DNA from: Bacteroidota bacterium
Lineage (GTDB): Bacteria > Bacteroidota > Bacteroidia > 2-12-FULL-35-15
Direction of reading: 5' to 3'
DNA: 64,000 bases
Assembly: GCA_025963725.1 (NCBI GenBank)
Contig: JAOQAE010000004.1
Location: forward strand, 493,616 to 557,615
How positions within the stretch are numbered: the stretch's first letter is position 1; every line of letters begins with the position of its first letter. A program made the position numbers and the translations under genes. Shown here piece after piece: positions 8,619-18,499 of this stretch. The notes below the pieces were generated by a model. That model was given only the letters and a program-made list of their open reading frames with translations. It did no database searches and had not been told where the DNA came from.

Positions 8619-9050
8619 TTACTCGGGAGCAGATATTGATTTCATATAAGTGATCACATCCGAGCTGTTCCAAACGATGCATCCATTCATTGTGGTGATT
8701 TTTGCTGTGTCATTCTGATGTTTATTTAAAATGTCGTCAATTGTTTGTTGGCCTGCTTTCTTTTTGATCAGGCCAAGGAATGCATAACATCTTACAATGG
8801 GACTTTTATCATCAGTAAATTTAATTAATGCCTGAACGGAGGAAGCATCCCATAAGGATTTTGCTGCCTGATAATTCCGGCTTAGAGAGCCGGCGATACC
8901 TATACGTTCACTTTCCACTCTGTCCATTTTGCGCAATGAACTTAAAAGAGAATCCTGTCGCGTGAGGGAGTCCGTTTGGCCGTAAGCAGATGGTCCTGCC
9001 AAGGCAATTATGGAGACAAGGATTACTATCGTGGTTAGAAATGGTTTCAA
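8619..9050 (-). CDS. Small secreted protein with HEAT-like helices
   Basis: 143 residues from a TTG start. A signal peptide is clear (TTIVILVSIIALAGPSAYG, cleavage near residue 24). The mature part is helical, and ALIKFTDDKSPIVRCYAF followed by LGLIKK is the kind of paired helix seen in HEAT-repeat proteins, but only one repeat is evident. Two cysteines could pair in the periplasm. A good -7 element (9068-9075) lies 17 bases upstream of the start. Function unknown. Confidence 0.6.
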   Translation of the reverse strand: MKPFLTTIVILVSIIALAGPSAYGQTDSLTRQDSLLSSLRKMDRVESERIGIAGSLSRNYQAAKSLWDASSVQALIKFTDDKSPIVRCYAFLGLIKKKAGQQTIDDILNKHQNDTAKITTMNGCIVWNSSDVITYMKSISAPE

Positions 9051-9067
9051 TGGCGTGTTCAGTTTAT

Positions 9068-9075
9068 CAAATATA
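9068..9075 (-). promoter_or_regulatory. Bacteroidota -7 element for the 8619-9050 gene
   Basis: Reading the - strand, TATATTTG matches the TAnnTTTG element of Bacteroidota sigma-ABfr promoters. No convincing -33 TTTG is seen at the right distance. Transcription would begin about 10 bases before the TTG start. Confidence 0.4.
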
Positions 9076-9255
9076 CCATTTTACATAACTGCACAGATCC
9101 GGGTTTTTGGATATTTTTAATGTTCTCCTAACCGATAAACGCGATTTTCTCCCCGGAATTTACGATATTTGCAGCCTGTAAATTTAAAAACAAACAACGC
9201 TTTTCCTTATATTTAATTCAGCAAATCTAAAATTCAACAAATCATACATTAAAAT

Positions 9256-10941
9256 ATGTCAGAAGGCAGGCAGATAATTTTTTCGATGGTGAACGTAAGT
9301 CGTACGTTACCAACAGGCAAAACAATTTTAAAGGATATTTATTTATCGTTTTACTACGGCGCCAAAATCGGGATCCTCGGTTTGAACGGCTCGGGTAAAT
9401 CCACGCTGATGAAGATCATTGCGGGTCTCGAGAAGAATTACCAGGGAGAGATCCATTTTTCACCGGGCTACCGTGTGGGCTACCTCGAGCAGGAGCCCAT
9501 CCTCGACGATAACAAAACCGTGCTGGAAGTAGTGCGCGAAGGCGCCATGGAGCATGTGAACATCCTCAAGGAATACGACGATGTGAACAATAAATTCGCA
9601 GAGCCGGAATATCTTGATGATCCCGATAAGATGGAAAAGCTGATCAACCGACAAGCATATCTGCAGGAGCAGATCGATCAGCTCGACCTCTGGAACCTCG
9701 ATAACAGGCTGGAGCAGGCCATGGAAGCATTGCGCTGCCCGGAAAGCGAAACCCCGATCAAAAACCTTTCGGGTGGTGAGCGCAGGCGCGTTGCATTGTG
9801 CCGCCTGCTGATCCAGGAGCCGGAGATCCTTTTGCTGGATGAGCCTACCAATCACCTCGATGCGGAATCGGTTGACTGGCTGGAGCAGCATTTGCAGCAT
9901 TACAAAGGAACCGTGATCGCGGTAACCCACGATCGTTATTTCCTTGATAACGTTGCGGGCTGGATCCTGGAGCTCGACAGGGGAGAAGGCATTCCATGGA
10001 AAGGAAATTATTCCGAGTGGCTGGACCAAAAGCAGAAGCGTTTAGCACAGGAGGAGAAAACAGAAAGCAAGCGCCAGAAAACACTCATGCGTGAGCTTGA
10101 CTGGGTTCGCCAGGGTGCGAAAGGCCGCCAAGCTAAATCAAAGGCACGTTTACAGAACTATGAGAAGTTGCTTGGCGAAGATGCACGTGCAATGGAAGAT
10201 AAGCTGGAGCTCTATATTCCGAACGGGCCGCGTTTGGGTAATGAAGTGATCGAAGCGCAGGGCGTTTCCAAAGCGTATGGCGACCGCCTGCTCTATGAGA
10301 ACCTGAATTTTAAATTACCTCCTGCGGGGATTGTCGGCATCATCGGGCCGAACGGTGCGGGTAAAACAACCTTGTTCCGTATGATCATGGGACAGGAAAA
10401 GCCGACTGCCGGCGAGTTCAAAGTGGGCCCTACCGTGAAGATCGCGTATGTTGACCAGTCGCACTCCGGCATCGATCCCAACAAATCAATTTATGATGTA
10501 CTGAGTGGAGGAGCTGAAAATATTATGCTTGGCGGAAAAACGATGAATGCGAGAGCGTATATTTCACGCTTCAACTTTGCGGGTTCCGATCAGGGGAAAA
10601 AATGCGGCATCCTTTCCGGTGGAGAGCGGAACCGTTTGCACCTTGCTATGGCGCTGAAGGAAGAAGGAAACGTATTGCTGCTGGATGAGCCTACGAATGA
10701 CCTGGATGTAAACACACTCCGCGCACTCGAGGAAGGTTTGGACAATTTTGCCGGCTGCGCCGTGATCATCAGCCACGACAGGTGGTTCCTGGATCGCGTG
10801 TGTACGCATATCCTTGCATTTGAAGGTGATTCGAGCGTGTACTATTTTGAAGGAGGCTATTCCGAATACGAAGAGAACAAGAAGAAGCGCTTAGGAAATG
10901 TAGAGCCTAAAAGGGTGAGGTATAAAAAGCTGACTGTTTAG
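9256..10941 (+). CDS. ettA: Energy-dependent translational throttle protein EttA (ABC-F)
   Basis: 561-residue cytoplasmic ABC-F ATPase, close to the 555 of E. coli EttA. Two nucleotide-binding domains are visible: Walker A GLNGSGKST (first) and GPNGAGKTT (second); signatures LSGGERRRVALCRLL and LSGGERNRLHLAMAL; Walker B runs ending LLLDEPTNHLD and LLLDEPTNDLD. Between them lies the charged P-site tRNA-interaction linker rich in Arg, Lys and Gln (about 255-310). There are no transmembrane segments. EttA binds the ribosomal E site and gates the first peptide bond according to the ATP/ADP ratio. The ATG at 9256 gives the family N-terminus (IIFSMVNVSR). It stands alone and ends at a bidirectional terminator. 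Confidence 0.95.
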   Translation: MSEGRQIIFSMVNVSRTLPTGKTILKDIYLSFYYGAKIGILGLNGSGKSTLMKIIAGLEKNYQGEIHFSPGYRVGYLEQEPILDDNKTVLEVVREGAMEHVNILKEYDDVNNKFAEPEYLDDPDKMEKLINRQAYLQEQIDQLDLWNLDNRLEQAMEALRCPESETPIKNLSGGERRRVALCRLLIQEPEILLLDEPTNHLDAESVDWLEQHLQHYKGTVIAVTHDRYFLDNVAGWILELDRGEGIPWKGNYSEWLDQKQKRLAQEEKTESKRQKTLMRELDWVRQGAKGRQAKSKARLQNYEKLLGEDARAMEDKLELYIPNGPRLGNEVIEAQGVSKAYGDRLLYENLNFKLPPAGIVGIIGPNGAGKTTLFRMIMGQEKPTAGEFKVGPTVKIAYVDQSHSGIDPNKSIYDVLSGGAENIMLGGKTMNARAYISRFNFAGSDQGKKCGILSGGERNRLHLAMALKEEGNVLLLDEPTNDLDVNTLRALEEGLDNFAGCAVIISHDRWFLDRVCTHILAFEGDSSVYYFEGGYSEYEENKKKRLGNVEPKRVRYKKLTV

Positions 10942-10984
10942 CAGTCATTGCGAACCCTCTTCGAAGAAAGGGTGAAGCAATCTT
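10942..10984. repeat. R4-family dispersed repeat copy
   Basis: The stretch gtcattgcgaaccctc...gggtgaagcaatct is a reversed member of the R4 family (gattgcttc...cgcaatgac). Its centre, accctcttcgaagaaagggt, can form a hairpin. It sits between the ettA stop and the terminator. Confidence 0.6.
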
Positions 10985-11003
10985 ATAGTTATAGATATGA
11001 TAT

Positions 11004-11039
11004 AAAAAAAGCCTGTTCAGAAAATGAACAGGCTTTTTT
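11004..11039. terminator. Bidirectional intrinsic terminator
   Basis: Perfect 9-bp stem GCCTGTTCA (11011-11019) / TGAACAGGC (11025-11033) with loop gaaaa, flanked by seven A on the left and six T on the right. It can stop transcription from both sides and lies between the convergent ettA and S46 peptidase genes. Confidence 0.85.
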
Positions 11040-11059
11040 AGTATCAATTACTGATCATA

Positions 11060-13207
11060 TTAATTCCTCACGATCTTCATCTCGTCAATTAAGTTCTGCG
11101 CTCCGCCGAACTTATCGATCAGGAACAGCACATAACGGATGTCGACGCTGATGGTGCGCTTGTATTTCTGGTCGAAATAAATATCGCCGCTCATCGCTTC
11201 CCAGTTACCGTCGAATGCAAGTCCTACTAATTCACCGTTGCCGTTGATCACCGGGCTTCCGGAGTTACCGCCGGTAATATCGTTGTTGCTGATGAAGGCA
11301 ACATTGATGTCGCCGTTGGCATTTGCATACTGGCCGTAATTTTTCGTTTTATAAAGCTCCTTTAATTTGGCAGGCACCTGGAACTCGAACTGCGCCGGAT
11401 TTTCCTTTTCCATTACGCCGCTCAGTGTTGTGTAATAGCTGTATTCCACGCCGTCCTTCGGCTGGTAAGCTTTCACGCTTCCATAAGTGAGGCGCAGCGT
11501 GCTGTTGGCATCGGGGTAGAAGTTTTTCCCGCCCGTCATCTCCATCAGGGCCTTCACATATTTCTTGCCTTCCGCGGCATTCACCACGTTAAACGCATCG
11601 ATGTGCGGCTTGATGTTCGCAATGTAGTTGTCGAGAAATGCCTTGAAATAAGCATAGGCAGGGTCTGCTTCCAGCTTTTTCAGCTCGGGCTTTTCAAGGA
11701 ACTTCTCTGTTTTTTCCTTTGATGTCATAAAGCTCTTCTCGAATGCCTTCTTTGCGAAAGCATCCATTTTTTCGCCGGTAGTGTTTCCTTTGCTTTTCTT
11801 CACAAGGTCTGTTAAGTATTGCGGATGCTGGCTTGCAGGGATGTTCTCATAAAACAGCTGGGTGAGGCGTGCAAGGATCTTCTCTTCCGATTTTGCATTG
11901 AAGGATTTGTAAAAGGTTTCTGCCGCAGCTTTGATCGCATCCACTGTTTTTTTGATCTCGGCATCGTCCGGCTTGTCGGCTTTCAATGCTTTTTCCAGCG
12001 CGGTAAAGTTCGCCGCAAAGGCAATGATGGATGAGCCTGTTACGCCTTCCCTGAAATAGGTTGCGTGCAGCGCATAGTTGTTGTAATCCTTGTAGGCATT
12101 CTCAAAATTTGTAAGGATGGAAGCGTATTCAGCATTGCTTTTGCTCCAGCCGGCAAACTGCTTTTCCGTTTCCTGCTTTTCCTGCAGTACTTTTAAGTGC
12201 TTCAGCTGCTCGGTCTGGCCGATGTAATATTTCCAGTAGTTGGAGATCTTCGCAAACTGCGACGACATCAGCAAGCGAACGCTGTCGCTCTTGTCCATTT
12301 CCTCTTTCCATGCATTCAGCCGCACATCGCGCAAAGCAACAATGGCCGGATTGATCTTGTCGATCGCCAGCTGGATGCCGTAAGAAGTCTCATAGCGGTT
12401 GGTCCTTCCCGGAAAGCCGAAGATCATAGTGTAATCTCCCTCGTTCAATCCTTTGATGGAAACAGGCAATGATTTTTTTGGCTTGTAAGGCACATTTTCC
12501 TTCGAGTAGGCAGCAGGCTTGTTATCCTTGTTCGCGTAAATTCGGAACATGGAGAAATCTGCCGTATGGCGCGGCCACATCCAATTGTCGGTATCGCCGC
12601 CGAACTTTCCGATCGACTGCGGCGGTGCTGCAACAAGGCGGATGTCGGTGAATTTTTCGAATACGAATAAATAAAAAGCATTGTCCTTGAACATGGATTT
12701 TACCTGTGCATCGTAGCCGTCTTTCTTAGCTTCCTGTTCGATCGCTTTAAAGATCTCAGCTCTTTTTGCATCGGCGGTTTTTGCATCAAGCCCTGCAAGC
12801 GCTTTGTTCACGCGGTCGCTCACGTCTTCCATGCGCACGAGGATGGAAACCCACATGCCTTCATTCGGCATTTCCTCTGCATACGATTTCGCCCAGAAGC
12901 CGTTGTCGAGAATGTTGTTCGCCGTGGTGCTGTGGTTGGCGATGGCCTCGTAGCCGCAGTGGTGGTTGGTGAGCAGCAATCCCTGCTCGGAAATGATCTC
13001 GGAGGTGCAGCCGCCGTTGAACCATACTACCGCATCTTTCAGGCTGCTGTGGTTCACATCGTACAATTGCTCCGGCGTGAGCTTCAGGCCAAGCTTTTGC
13101 ATCTGCTCATAGTTGTTCTTTAAAAGCGCAGGAAGCCACATGCCTTCGTCTGCAATTCCGGCCCCGGCAATAAAAAGGGCGGCGATAAGAGTGTATATCT
13201 TCTTCAT
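11060..13207 (-). CDS. S46 family dipeptidyl peptidase (DPP7/DPP11 type)
   Basis: 715-residue secreted serine exopeptidase that removes dipeptides from free N-termini of oligopeptides, usually in the periplasm. A signal peptide (1-19) precedes DEGMW, the conserved mature N-terminus of the family. Trypsin-like triad: His83 in TNHHCGY, Asp217 in HTADFSMF, Ser649 in GGNSGSPV. The residue 18 positions after the catalytic Ser is Gly667 (in AFDGNW). In P. gingivalis the matching residue is Gly in DPP7 (hydrophobic P1) and Arg in DPP11 (Asp/Glu P1), so a DPP7-like preference is predicted. The C-terminus carries the usual TISVDIRYVLFLIDKF. A single gene, convergent with ettA. Confidence 0.93.
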   Translation of the reverse strand: MKKIYTLIAALFIAGAGIADEGMWLPALLKNNYEQMQKLGLKLTPEQLYDVNHSSLKDAVVWFNGGCTSEIISEQGLLLTNHHCGYEAIANHSTTANNILDNGFWAKSYAEEMPNEGMWVSILVRMEDVSDRVNKALAGLDAKTADAKRAEIFKAIEQEAKKDGYDAQVKSMFKDNAFYLFVFEKFTDIRLVAAPPQSIGKFGGDTDNWMWPRHTADFSMFRIYANKDNKPAAYSKENVPYKPKKSLPVSIKGLNEGDYTMIFGFPGRTNRYETSYGIQLAIDKINPAIVALRDVRLNAWKEEMDKSDSVRLLMSSQFAKISNYWKYYIGQTEQLKHLKVLQEKQETEKQFAGWSKSNAEYASILTNFENAYKDYNNYALHATYFREGVTGSSIIAFAANFTALEKALKADKPDDAEIKKTVDAIKAAAETFYKSFNAKSEEKILARLTQLFYENIPASQHPQYLTDLVKKSKGNTTGEKMDAFAKKAFEKSFMTSKEKTEKFLEKPELKKLEADPAYAYFKAFLDNYIANIKPHIDAFNVVNAAEGKKYVKALMEMTGGKNFYPDANSTLRLTYGSVKAYQPKDGVEYSYYTTLSGVMEKENPAQFEFQVPAKLKELYKTKNYGQYANANGDINVAFISNNDITGGNSGSPVINGNGELVGLAFDGNWEAMSGDIYFDQKYKRTISVDIRYVLFLIDKFGGAQNLIDEMKIVRN

Positions 13208-13236
13208 AATAAGATTGTTTCAGTTTTTAAGGAATA

Positions 13237-13244
13237 CAAAAATA
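13237..13244 (-). promoter_or_regulatory. -7 element for the S46 peptidase
   Basis: On the - strand TATTTTTG fits TAnnTTTG, 29 bases before the peptidase ATG. No good -33 partner was found. Confidence 0.4.
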
Positions 13245-13375
13245 GCATTCTTCGGCAATCTCCGGCAGGCTTTTATAGGAATGCGTTATTAGCAGGGACG
13301 AGTGGGGGATATTTGGTGATAAACAGCGGGGCGGATAAAGCAAAAAATCACGATATTCGCGGTAAATTAGAGTGT

Positions 13376-14797
13376 ATGAAGAAATTGGTTTTGTTTTTCT
13401 GTTTCCTGTTGAGCTGCTTGTTCAGTACCGCTCAAACCGTCAGGCAAACGCTTGAAGGGATAAGGTGTGTATCTTACAAAGACGGAATACTGGTATATGG
13501 TTATGAAAAAAATACGAACGGATATTCATTTTCGATAACGCATTATAACAGCAGCTTAAAAATAATTCATCAGTATTCAAAAGAAATCCCCGGCAATGTA
13601 GAGGTGAGGTGGTCACGTTGTACTATTAACGGTGACATCATTGACGTTTATACCGCTTCAAAACCTACAGCATATTTTATTAAGCTCTCGTCAACGCTGC
13701 AAGAGCTGTGTGCAAATGAAATTACCCCCGAAGTGAGGGAAGCCAATAACAGTATCATTTCACCTGTGCAAAATATTACTGTTGACTTAGAAACAGAAAC
13801 CGGTAATTTTCAAAGAGGAATTGAGAATATTAAGTTTTGTAATTCGGATCTGCTGAATTTCAGCTACCCGGAGCAAAGTTTGATAAAACACAAACCACTT
13901 CCGGGCCTGAAGCTGGATACAAGATATTCCCAGGAGTGGGTAAGGCCTATTGAGGGTATTGAGAAGGTGAAGTCAACCGGAATTATTTATGCTGATAATA
14001 AAGATATTTTCCATTGTTTTATTACAAAAGGGAAGCATAGCCTGTGGGACGATTTTATTGTCAGGGTCGATTCAAAGACCGGCCAGATAAAAAATAAGAT
14101 CTTCACCGTATATCCGGATAAGAGCGAGGTCTTTTTTCTTTCTAATGCTTATTTTGACCCGGTAACGGAGAAGATTGTAGCGGTTGGACAATTGTACCAG
14201 GATAAATTCAGGGTGGACATGCATGCTACCGTAATATTGGTGTATGATAAGGAGGGAAGCCTGGTGATGTCAAAAAAGATTGAATTTCCTGTGTATGAAA
14301 TTCCCGATGCTCCGAGAAATATTGATCTGAACGAAAAATCCATCGTTGTTCAGAATATTGGCCGTACAAAGGAAGGTCATTATTTAATGATCACTGCACA
14401 CAGGTGCCGGATAAAGGGAACGTTTTACTGGGCCACCGTAGGATATTCCTATACTGAAATAAATGATGCGGGAGAAGTTATCACCGATAGGATGGCATAT
14501 CTTCCGGATCTGAAAATCGGTGCAATCGTTACCGTTGGTAAAGGCAACGAAAAATATATCGTTGTTGGAACTTCGGAAAAGGAATTATTGACGGTTCAGG
14601 TCGTGAATTTCGAGAAGAATGGTGCAAATATGCTTCAAAAGATCGACGCATTTGATTATTTCAAAGATCTCAAATATGATCCCGATAAGGATGTTGGGGT
14701 TTATAAGCAATTTATCCTTGATGATACGCATACTGTGATCTATCACAAATTTGCGAAATCCGATATGTGTGAGCTAAAATCAATAACTGTAAAATAA
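13376..14797 (+). CDS. Secreted protein of unknown function, beta-rich
   Basis: 473 residues from the ATG at 13376, where a signal peptide starts ([20 protein letters not shown]). The frame is open 63 bases further up, but that extension lacks coding character. The body consists of many short alternating hydrophobic strands with DGN/KDG-type turns (for example [35 protein letters not shown]), which suggests a beta-propeller or similar repeat fold. No lipobox, catalytic motif or type IX C-terminal domain is present. It is followed 7 bases later by hisS, so the two may share a transcript, although no functional link is apparent. Confidence 0.65.
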   Translation: MKKLVLFFCFLLSCLFSTAQTVRQTLEGIRCVSYKDGILVYGYEKNTNGYSFSITHYNSSLKIIHQYSKEIPGNVEVRWSRCTINGDIIDVYTASKPTAYFIKLSSTLQELCANEITPEVREANNSIISPVQNITVDLETETGNFQRGIENIKFCNSDLLNFSYPEQSLIKHKPLPGLKLDTRYSQEWVRPIEGIEKVKSTGIIYADNKDIFHCFITKGKHSLWDDFIVRVDSKTGQIKNKIFTVYPDKSEVFFLSNAYFDPVTEKIVAVGQLYQDKFRVDMHATVILVYDKEGSLVMSKKIEFPVYEIPDAPRNIDLNEKSIVVQNIGRTKEGHYLMITAHRCRIKGTFYWATVGYSYTEINDAGEVITDRMAYLPDLKIGAIVTVGKGNEKYIVVGTSEKELLTVQVVNFEKNGANMLQKIDAFDYFKDLKYDPDKDVGVYKQFILDDTHTVIYHKFAKSDMCELKSITVK

Positions 14798-14804
14798 ACC
14801 TGTT

Positions 14805-16181
14805 TTGAAACCATCGATCCCAAAGGGCACAAGAGATTTTTCACCGGCAGAAATGGTGAGAAGGAATTATATTTTTGATACCATTAAGCAAGTCTTTCAG
14901 CGTTATGGCTACCTGCCGATCGAAACGCCGGCAATGGAGAACCTCTCCACGCTGATGGGGAAATACGGGGAAGAAGGCGATAAGCTGATCTTTAAGATCC
15001 TGAATAGCGGAAACTATTTCTCCGATTTTAAAACTGATGACGAGATCATTCAAGCGAAAAGCCAGGGGGAAAAAGCATTTACAAAATATATTTCCGAAAA
15101 AGCATTGAAATACGACCTTACGGTTCCTTTTGCCCGTTACGTTGTGCAGCATCAGAATGAAATAACTTTCCCTTTCAAGCGTTATCAGATACAGCCTGTT
15201 TGGCGCGCCGACCGCCCCCAGAAAGGACGTTACCGTGAATTTTACCAGTGCGATGCCGATGTGATCGGGAGCAATTCGCTCATCAATGAAGTGGAGCTCG
15301 TGCAGATGATCGATGATGTGTTTACAACGCTGAAGGTGCCGGTTGTGATCAAGATCAATAACCGTAAAATATTAAGCGGCATTGCAGAAGTGATCGGCGA
15401 AAAGGAAAAGATCATTGCGATCACTGTTGCCATTGACAAGCTCGATAAGATTGGCGCAGATGGCGTTAACAAAGAGCTGAAGGAGAACGGCATCAATGAT
15501 GAAGCCATCGCAAAGCTGCAGCCCCTGATCGAATTTAAAGGAACAACGCTTGAAAAAGTGAACTTCTTAAAAACCCTTTTAGCATCTTCTGAGATTGGCC
15601 TGAAAGGAATTGAAGAGGTTGAATATATTTTTAAAACAGTAGCCGGCTTAACATTAAATACCGCAGAAGCCGAGCTTGACATCACACTCGCACGCGGACT
15701 CAACTATTACACCGGCGCTATTTTCGAAGTGAAGGCAAATGCAGGAACGCTTACCAGCAGCATCTGCGGCGGAGGGCGGTATGACGACCTTACCGGCATT
15801 TTCGGGTTGCCGAACATGAGCGGCGTTGGCATTTCCTTCGGTGCCGACCGGATCTACGATGTATTGAATGAATTGAACTTATATCCCGAATCGGTGGCAG
15901 CAAGCACCAAATTGCTGTTTGTTACATTCGGTGAAGCGGAGCAGGGTTACTGCCTGCCTTTATTGGCGCAGGTTCGCAAAGCTGGCATTAACTCCGAGAT
16001 CTACCCGGATGCAAATGCGAAAATGAAAAAGCAGATGGGCTATGCGGATGATAAAAAAGTGCCTTTCGTGGTGATCGTTGGAAGCGATGAAATGCAAAGC
16101 GGCCTGCTGAGCTTAAAGAATATGGCTTCGGGAGAGCAGGAGAAATTAAGTATTGAAAATATTATAGAAAAATTAAAATAA
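14805..16181 (+). CDS. hisS: Histidine--tRNA ligase HisS
   Basis: 458-residue class II aminoacyl-tRNA synthetase charging tRNA-His. It starts at TTG, giving [17 protein letters not shown]; the KGTRDF block is the family N-terminus, so the non-ATG start is likely real. Motif 2 region: [26 protein letters not shown]. Histidine A box: [26 protein letters not shown] and [11 protein letters not shown] follow (motif 3), then the C-terminal anticodon-binding domain (about 365-458). Only 7 bases separate it from the upstream secreted-protein gene. Confidence 0.96.
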   Translation: MKPSIPKGTRDFSPAEMVRRNYIFDTIKQVFQRYGYLPIETPAMENLSTLMGKYGEEGDKLIFKILNSGNYFSDFKTDDEIIQAKSQGEKAFTKYISEKALKYDLTVPFARYVVQHQNEITFPFKRYQIQPVWRADRPQKGRYREFYQCDADVIGSNSLINEVELVQMIDDVFTTLKVPVVIKINNRKILSGIAEVIGEKEKIIAITVAIDKLDKIGADGVNKELKENGINDEAIAKLQPLIEFKGTTLEKVNFLKTLLASSEIGLKGIEEVEYIFKTVAGLTLNTAEAELDITLARGLNYYTGAIFEVKANAGTLTSSICGGGRYDDLTGIFGLPNMSGVGISFGADRIYDVLNELNLYPESVAASTKLLFVTFGEAEQGYCLPLLAQVRKAGINSEIYPDANAKMKKQMGYADDKKVPFVVIVGSDEMQSGLLSLKNMASGEQEKLSIENIIEKLK

Positions 16182-16183
16182 TT

Positions 16184-16262
16184 TACCGCAAGGACGCAGT
16201 GAGTAAGAAAACAGAGAAACTCCGTGAATCTCTGTGAACTCCGTGCTTCCGTGGTTAAAGAA
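16184..16262. repeat. R1-family dispersed repeat copy
   Basis: The text accgcaaggacgcagtgag... and ctccgtgaatctctgtgaactccgtgcttccgtggttaa is a classic low-copy intergenic element pattern with two halves (accgcaaag...cgcagag and ctctgtgaac...cgtggtta) that can pair imperfectly. Other copies or fragments are at 31111-31157 and 34487-34521. Confidence 0.6.
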
Positions 16263-16268
16263 AATAAG

Positions 16269-17756
16269 ATGCATCAAATCACTACAGAATTATTGGATCT
16301 CGACACCATCTCTGAGATCATTAAAAATAATAAAACGCTTGTCCTTTCGGAAGAAGCGAAGAATAACATTACGCGCTGCCGCGAATACCTCGACCGTAAA
16401 ATGGCTTCGCAGGAAGAGCCCATCTATGGTATTAACACAGGCTTTGGCTCTTTGTGCAATGTGGTGATCCCGGATAATGAGCTGGAGCAGCTGCAGACAA
16501 ATCTTGTAATGTCGCATGCCTGCGGAACAGGCGATGAAGTGCCGCAGGATGTGGTAAAGCTTATGCTGCTGCTGAAGATCCAGGCGCTTGCTTATGGCAA
16601 ATCGGCAGTGCAATTGCAAACCGTTGAGCGCCTTGTCGACTTTTTCAATCACGATATTTTACCGGTGGTGTACCAGCAGGGCTCGCTTGGCGCTTCCGGC
16701 GATCTTGCGCCGCTCGCGCACCTGAGCCTGCCTTTGCTTGGAATGGGAGAGGTGTATTACGAAGGCGTGAAGCAGCCCGCCACGGATGTGCTGAAAGAGC
16801 TGGAATTAGAGCCTGTGCAGCTGCAATCAAAGGAAGGCCTGGCATTGCTGAACGGTACACAGTTCATGAGCGCTTACGGTGTTTGGTGCCTGCTGCAGAT
16901 CAGGAACCTCAGCGCTCTTGCCGATATTACCGGCGCTATTTCACTTGAAGCATTCGATGGCCGCATCGATCCGTTCAAGCCGCATATTCACAGCATCCGC
17001 CCGCACAAGGGGCAGGTGGATACGGCTAACAACATGCGCAGGATCCTGTTGGGAAGCGAGCTCATCCAGCGTAAAAAAGAACATGTGCAGGACCCGTATT
17101 CGTTCCGCTGCATTCCGCAGGTACATGGCGCTTCAAAGGATACCTTCGATTACGTTGAGCATGTTTTTCTCACCGAGATCAATTCTGTTACCGATAACCC
17201 GACCGTTTTCCCCGAAGAGGATGAAGTGATCTCCGGCGGAAATTTTCACGGGCAGCCGCTTGCCCTTGCGCTTGATTTTTTAGCCATTGCCCTCGCCGAG
17301 CTGGGAAATATCTCCGAAAGGAGGATCTACCAGCTGATCTCCGGTTTACGTGGATTACCGCCATTCCTGGTTGCGAAGCCCGGGCTGAACTCCGGTTTTA
17401 TGATCCCGCAATACACTGCCGCCAGCATTGTAAGCCAGAACAAACAGCTGTGCTCACCTGCTTCTGTTGATTCTATTGTGAGCTCGAACGGACAGGAGGA
17501 CCATGTTTCCATGGGCGCAAACGCTGCAACGAAATGCTATAAAGTGGTGGAGAATGTTCAGCGCATCCTTGCCATCGAGCTGTTCAACGCCGCACAGGCG
17601 TTGGAATTCAGGAGGCCGGCGCAATCATCGCCTTTTATCGAGAAGATCGTGTCGGATTACCGTGAGGAAGTTCCTTTTATTGATGCCGATAAGATCATGT
17701 ACACGGAGATCGAGAAAAGTGTGAGCTTTATTAAGAGGAATAATTTTATTTTTTAG
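16269..17756 (+). CDS. hutH: Histidine ammonia-lyase HutH
   Basis: 495 residues. It catalyses non-oxidative deamination of L-histidine to urocanate, the first step of histidine breakdown. The MIO prosthetic group forms from Ala142-Ser143-Gly144 in GSLGASGDLAPLAHLSL. The selectivity pair is Ser82-His83 (MSHACGTG), typical of histidine rather than tyrosine or phenylalanine lyases. YGINTGFG (53-60) supplies the catalytic tyrosine loop. The start was set at the ATG at 16269; the upstream open frame is R1 repeat sequence. No other hut genes (hutU, hutI, hutG) are in the window, so it stands apart from the rest of the pathway. Confidence 0.93.
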   Translation: MHQITTELLDLDTISEIIKNNKTLVLSEEAKNNITRCREYLDRKMASQEEPIYGINTGFGSLCNVVIPDNELEQLQTNLVMSHACGTGDEVPQDVVKLMLLLKIQALAYGKSAVQLQTVERLVDFFNHDILPVVYQQGSLGASGDLAPLAHLSLPLLGMGEVYYEGVKQPATDVLKELELEPVQLQSKEGLALLNGTQFMSAYGVWCLLQIRNLSALADITGAISLEAFDGRIDPFKPHIHSIRPHKGQVDTANNMRRILLGSELIQRKKEHVQDPYSFRCIPQVHGASKDTFDYVEHVFLTEINSVTDNPTVFPEEDEVISGGNFHGQPLALALDFLAIALAELGNISERRIYQLISGLRGLPPFLVAKPGLNSGFMIPQYTAASIVSQNKQLCSPASVDSIVSSNGQEDHVSMGANAATKCYKVVENVQRILAIELFNAAQALEFRRPAQSSPFIEKIVSDYREEVPFIDADKIMYTEIEKSVSFIKRNNFIF

Positions 17757-17795
17757 ACCTCACCCCAACCCTCTCCAAAGGAGAGGGAGCAGAGG
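17757..17795. repeat. R2-family hairpin repeat
   Basis: The sequence cctcaccccaaccctctcc then aaa then ggagaggg has a perfect 8-bp stem (17769-17776 / 17780-17787). It lies between the convergent hutH and response-regulator genes and may act as a terminator-like structure, though no T-run follows. Other R2 copies: 29982-30113, 36361-36400, 41366-41533. Confidence 0.65.
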
Positions 17796-18494
17796 TCACT
17801 CCGTAAACTTATACCCAACGCCCCGTATCGAGTGGAAATGCTGCGGCTCGCGCTGGTTCTTTTCAAAATATTTTCGGAAGGCAAGTATGTAATTGTCGAT
17901 GGTGCGTGAGGATGGGTACACATCCGTTCCCCATACCTTATCAAGAATCTCTTCCCGGGAGATCACCTCGTTCTTCCGCTCGATCAGCAGCTTCAGCAGG
18001 GCAATTTCCTTTTTGCTGATCTGTGTTTTCTCCCCGTTCACATCAATGATCTCGTAGGTAATAAAATTTATTTCATTGCCGCCGAACTTAAAAACGTCGG
18101 GCGTGCTGGCTGTGGGACGGCTGTTATTGCTGCGCTTCAGGAGGATCTGGACCCGGAGCAATAATTCCTCAAGGTTGAAAGGCTTGGTGAGATAATCGTC
18201 GGCACCCAGCTTCAGGCCCTGGATGCGGTCTTCGCTGGCGCCTTTGGCCGTGAGGAACAGCAAGGGCACATCCTTGTTCTCCTTCCTGATCTCTTCGCAT
18301 ACATCGAAGCCGTTCATTTCCGGGAGCATCACATCGAGCAGCACCAGGTCGAAGCTGTTTTTTCTGAATTCCTTCAGCGCCTCAATGCCTGTAACTGCGG
18401 GAGTAACAGCGTAGCCTTCCAGCTCCAGGTTGAGGCGGATGATCTTCAGCAGGTTCTCTTCGTCCTCTGCAAGCAGGATGCGTTTCTCGTTCAT
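17796..18494 (-). CDS. OmpR/PhoB-family response regulator, orphan
   Basis: 232-residue two-component DNA-binding regulator. The receiver domain (5-117) has the acidic pair Asp11-Glu12, phospho-acceptor Asp54 in LVLLDVMLPEMNG, Thr82 (FLTAKG) and Lys104 (LTKPFN). The winged-helix effector domain (about 135-231) ends RTIDNYILAFRKYFE and HFHSIRGVGYKF, the trans-activation loop and wing. No histidine kinase gene is adjacent, so the partner must be elsewhere. A TAnnTTTG element stands only 5 bases before the start, suggesting a leaderless message. Confidence 0.93.
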   Translation of the reverse strand: MNEKRILLAEDEENLLKIIRLNLELEGYAVTPAVTGIEALKEFRKNSFDLVLLDVMLPEMNGFDVCEEIRKENKDVPLLFLTAKGASEDRIQGLKLGADDYLTKPFNLEELLLRVQILLKRSNNSRPTASTPDVFKFGGNEINFITYEIIDVNGEKTQISKKEIALLKLLIERKNEVISREEILDKVWGTDVYPSSRTIDNYILAFRKYFEKNQREPQHFHSIRGVGYKFTE

Positions 18495-18499
18495 TGCAG

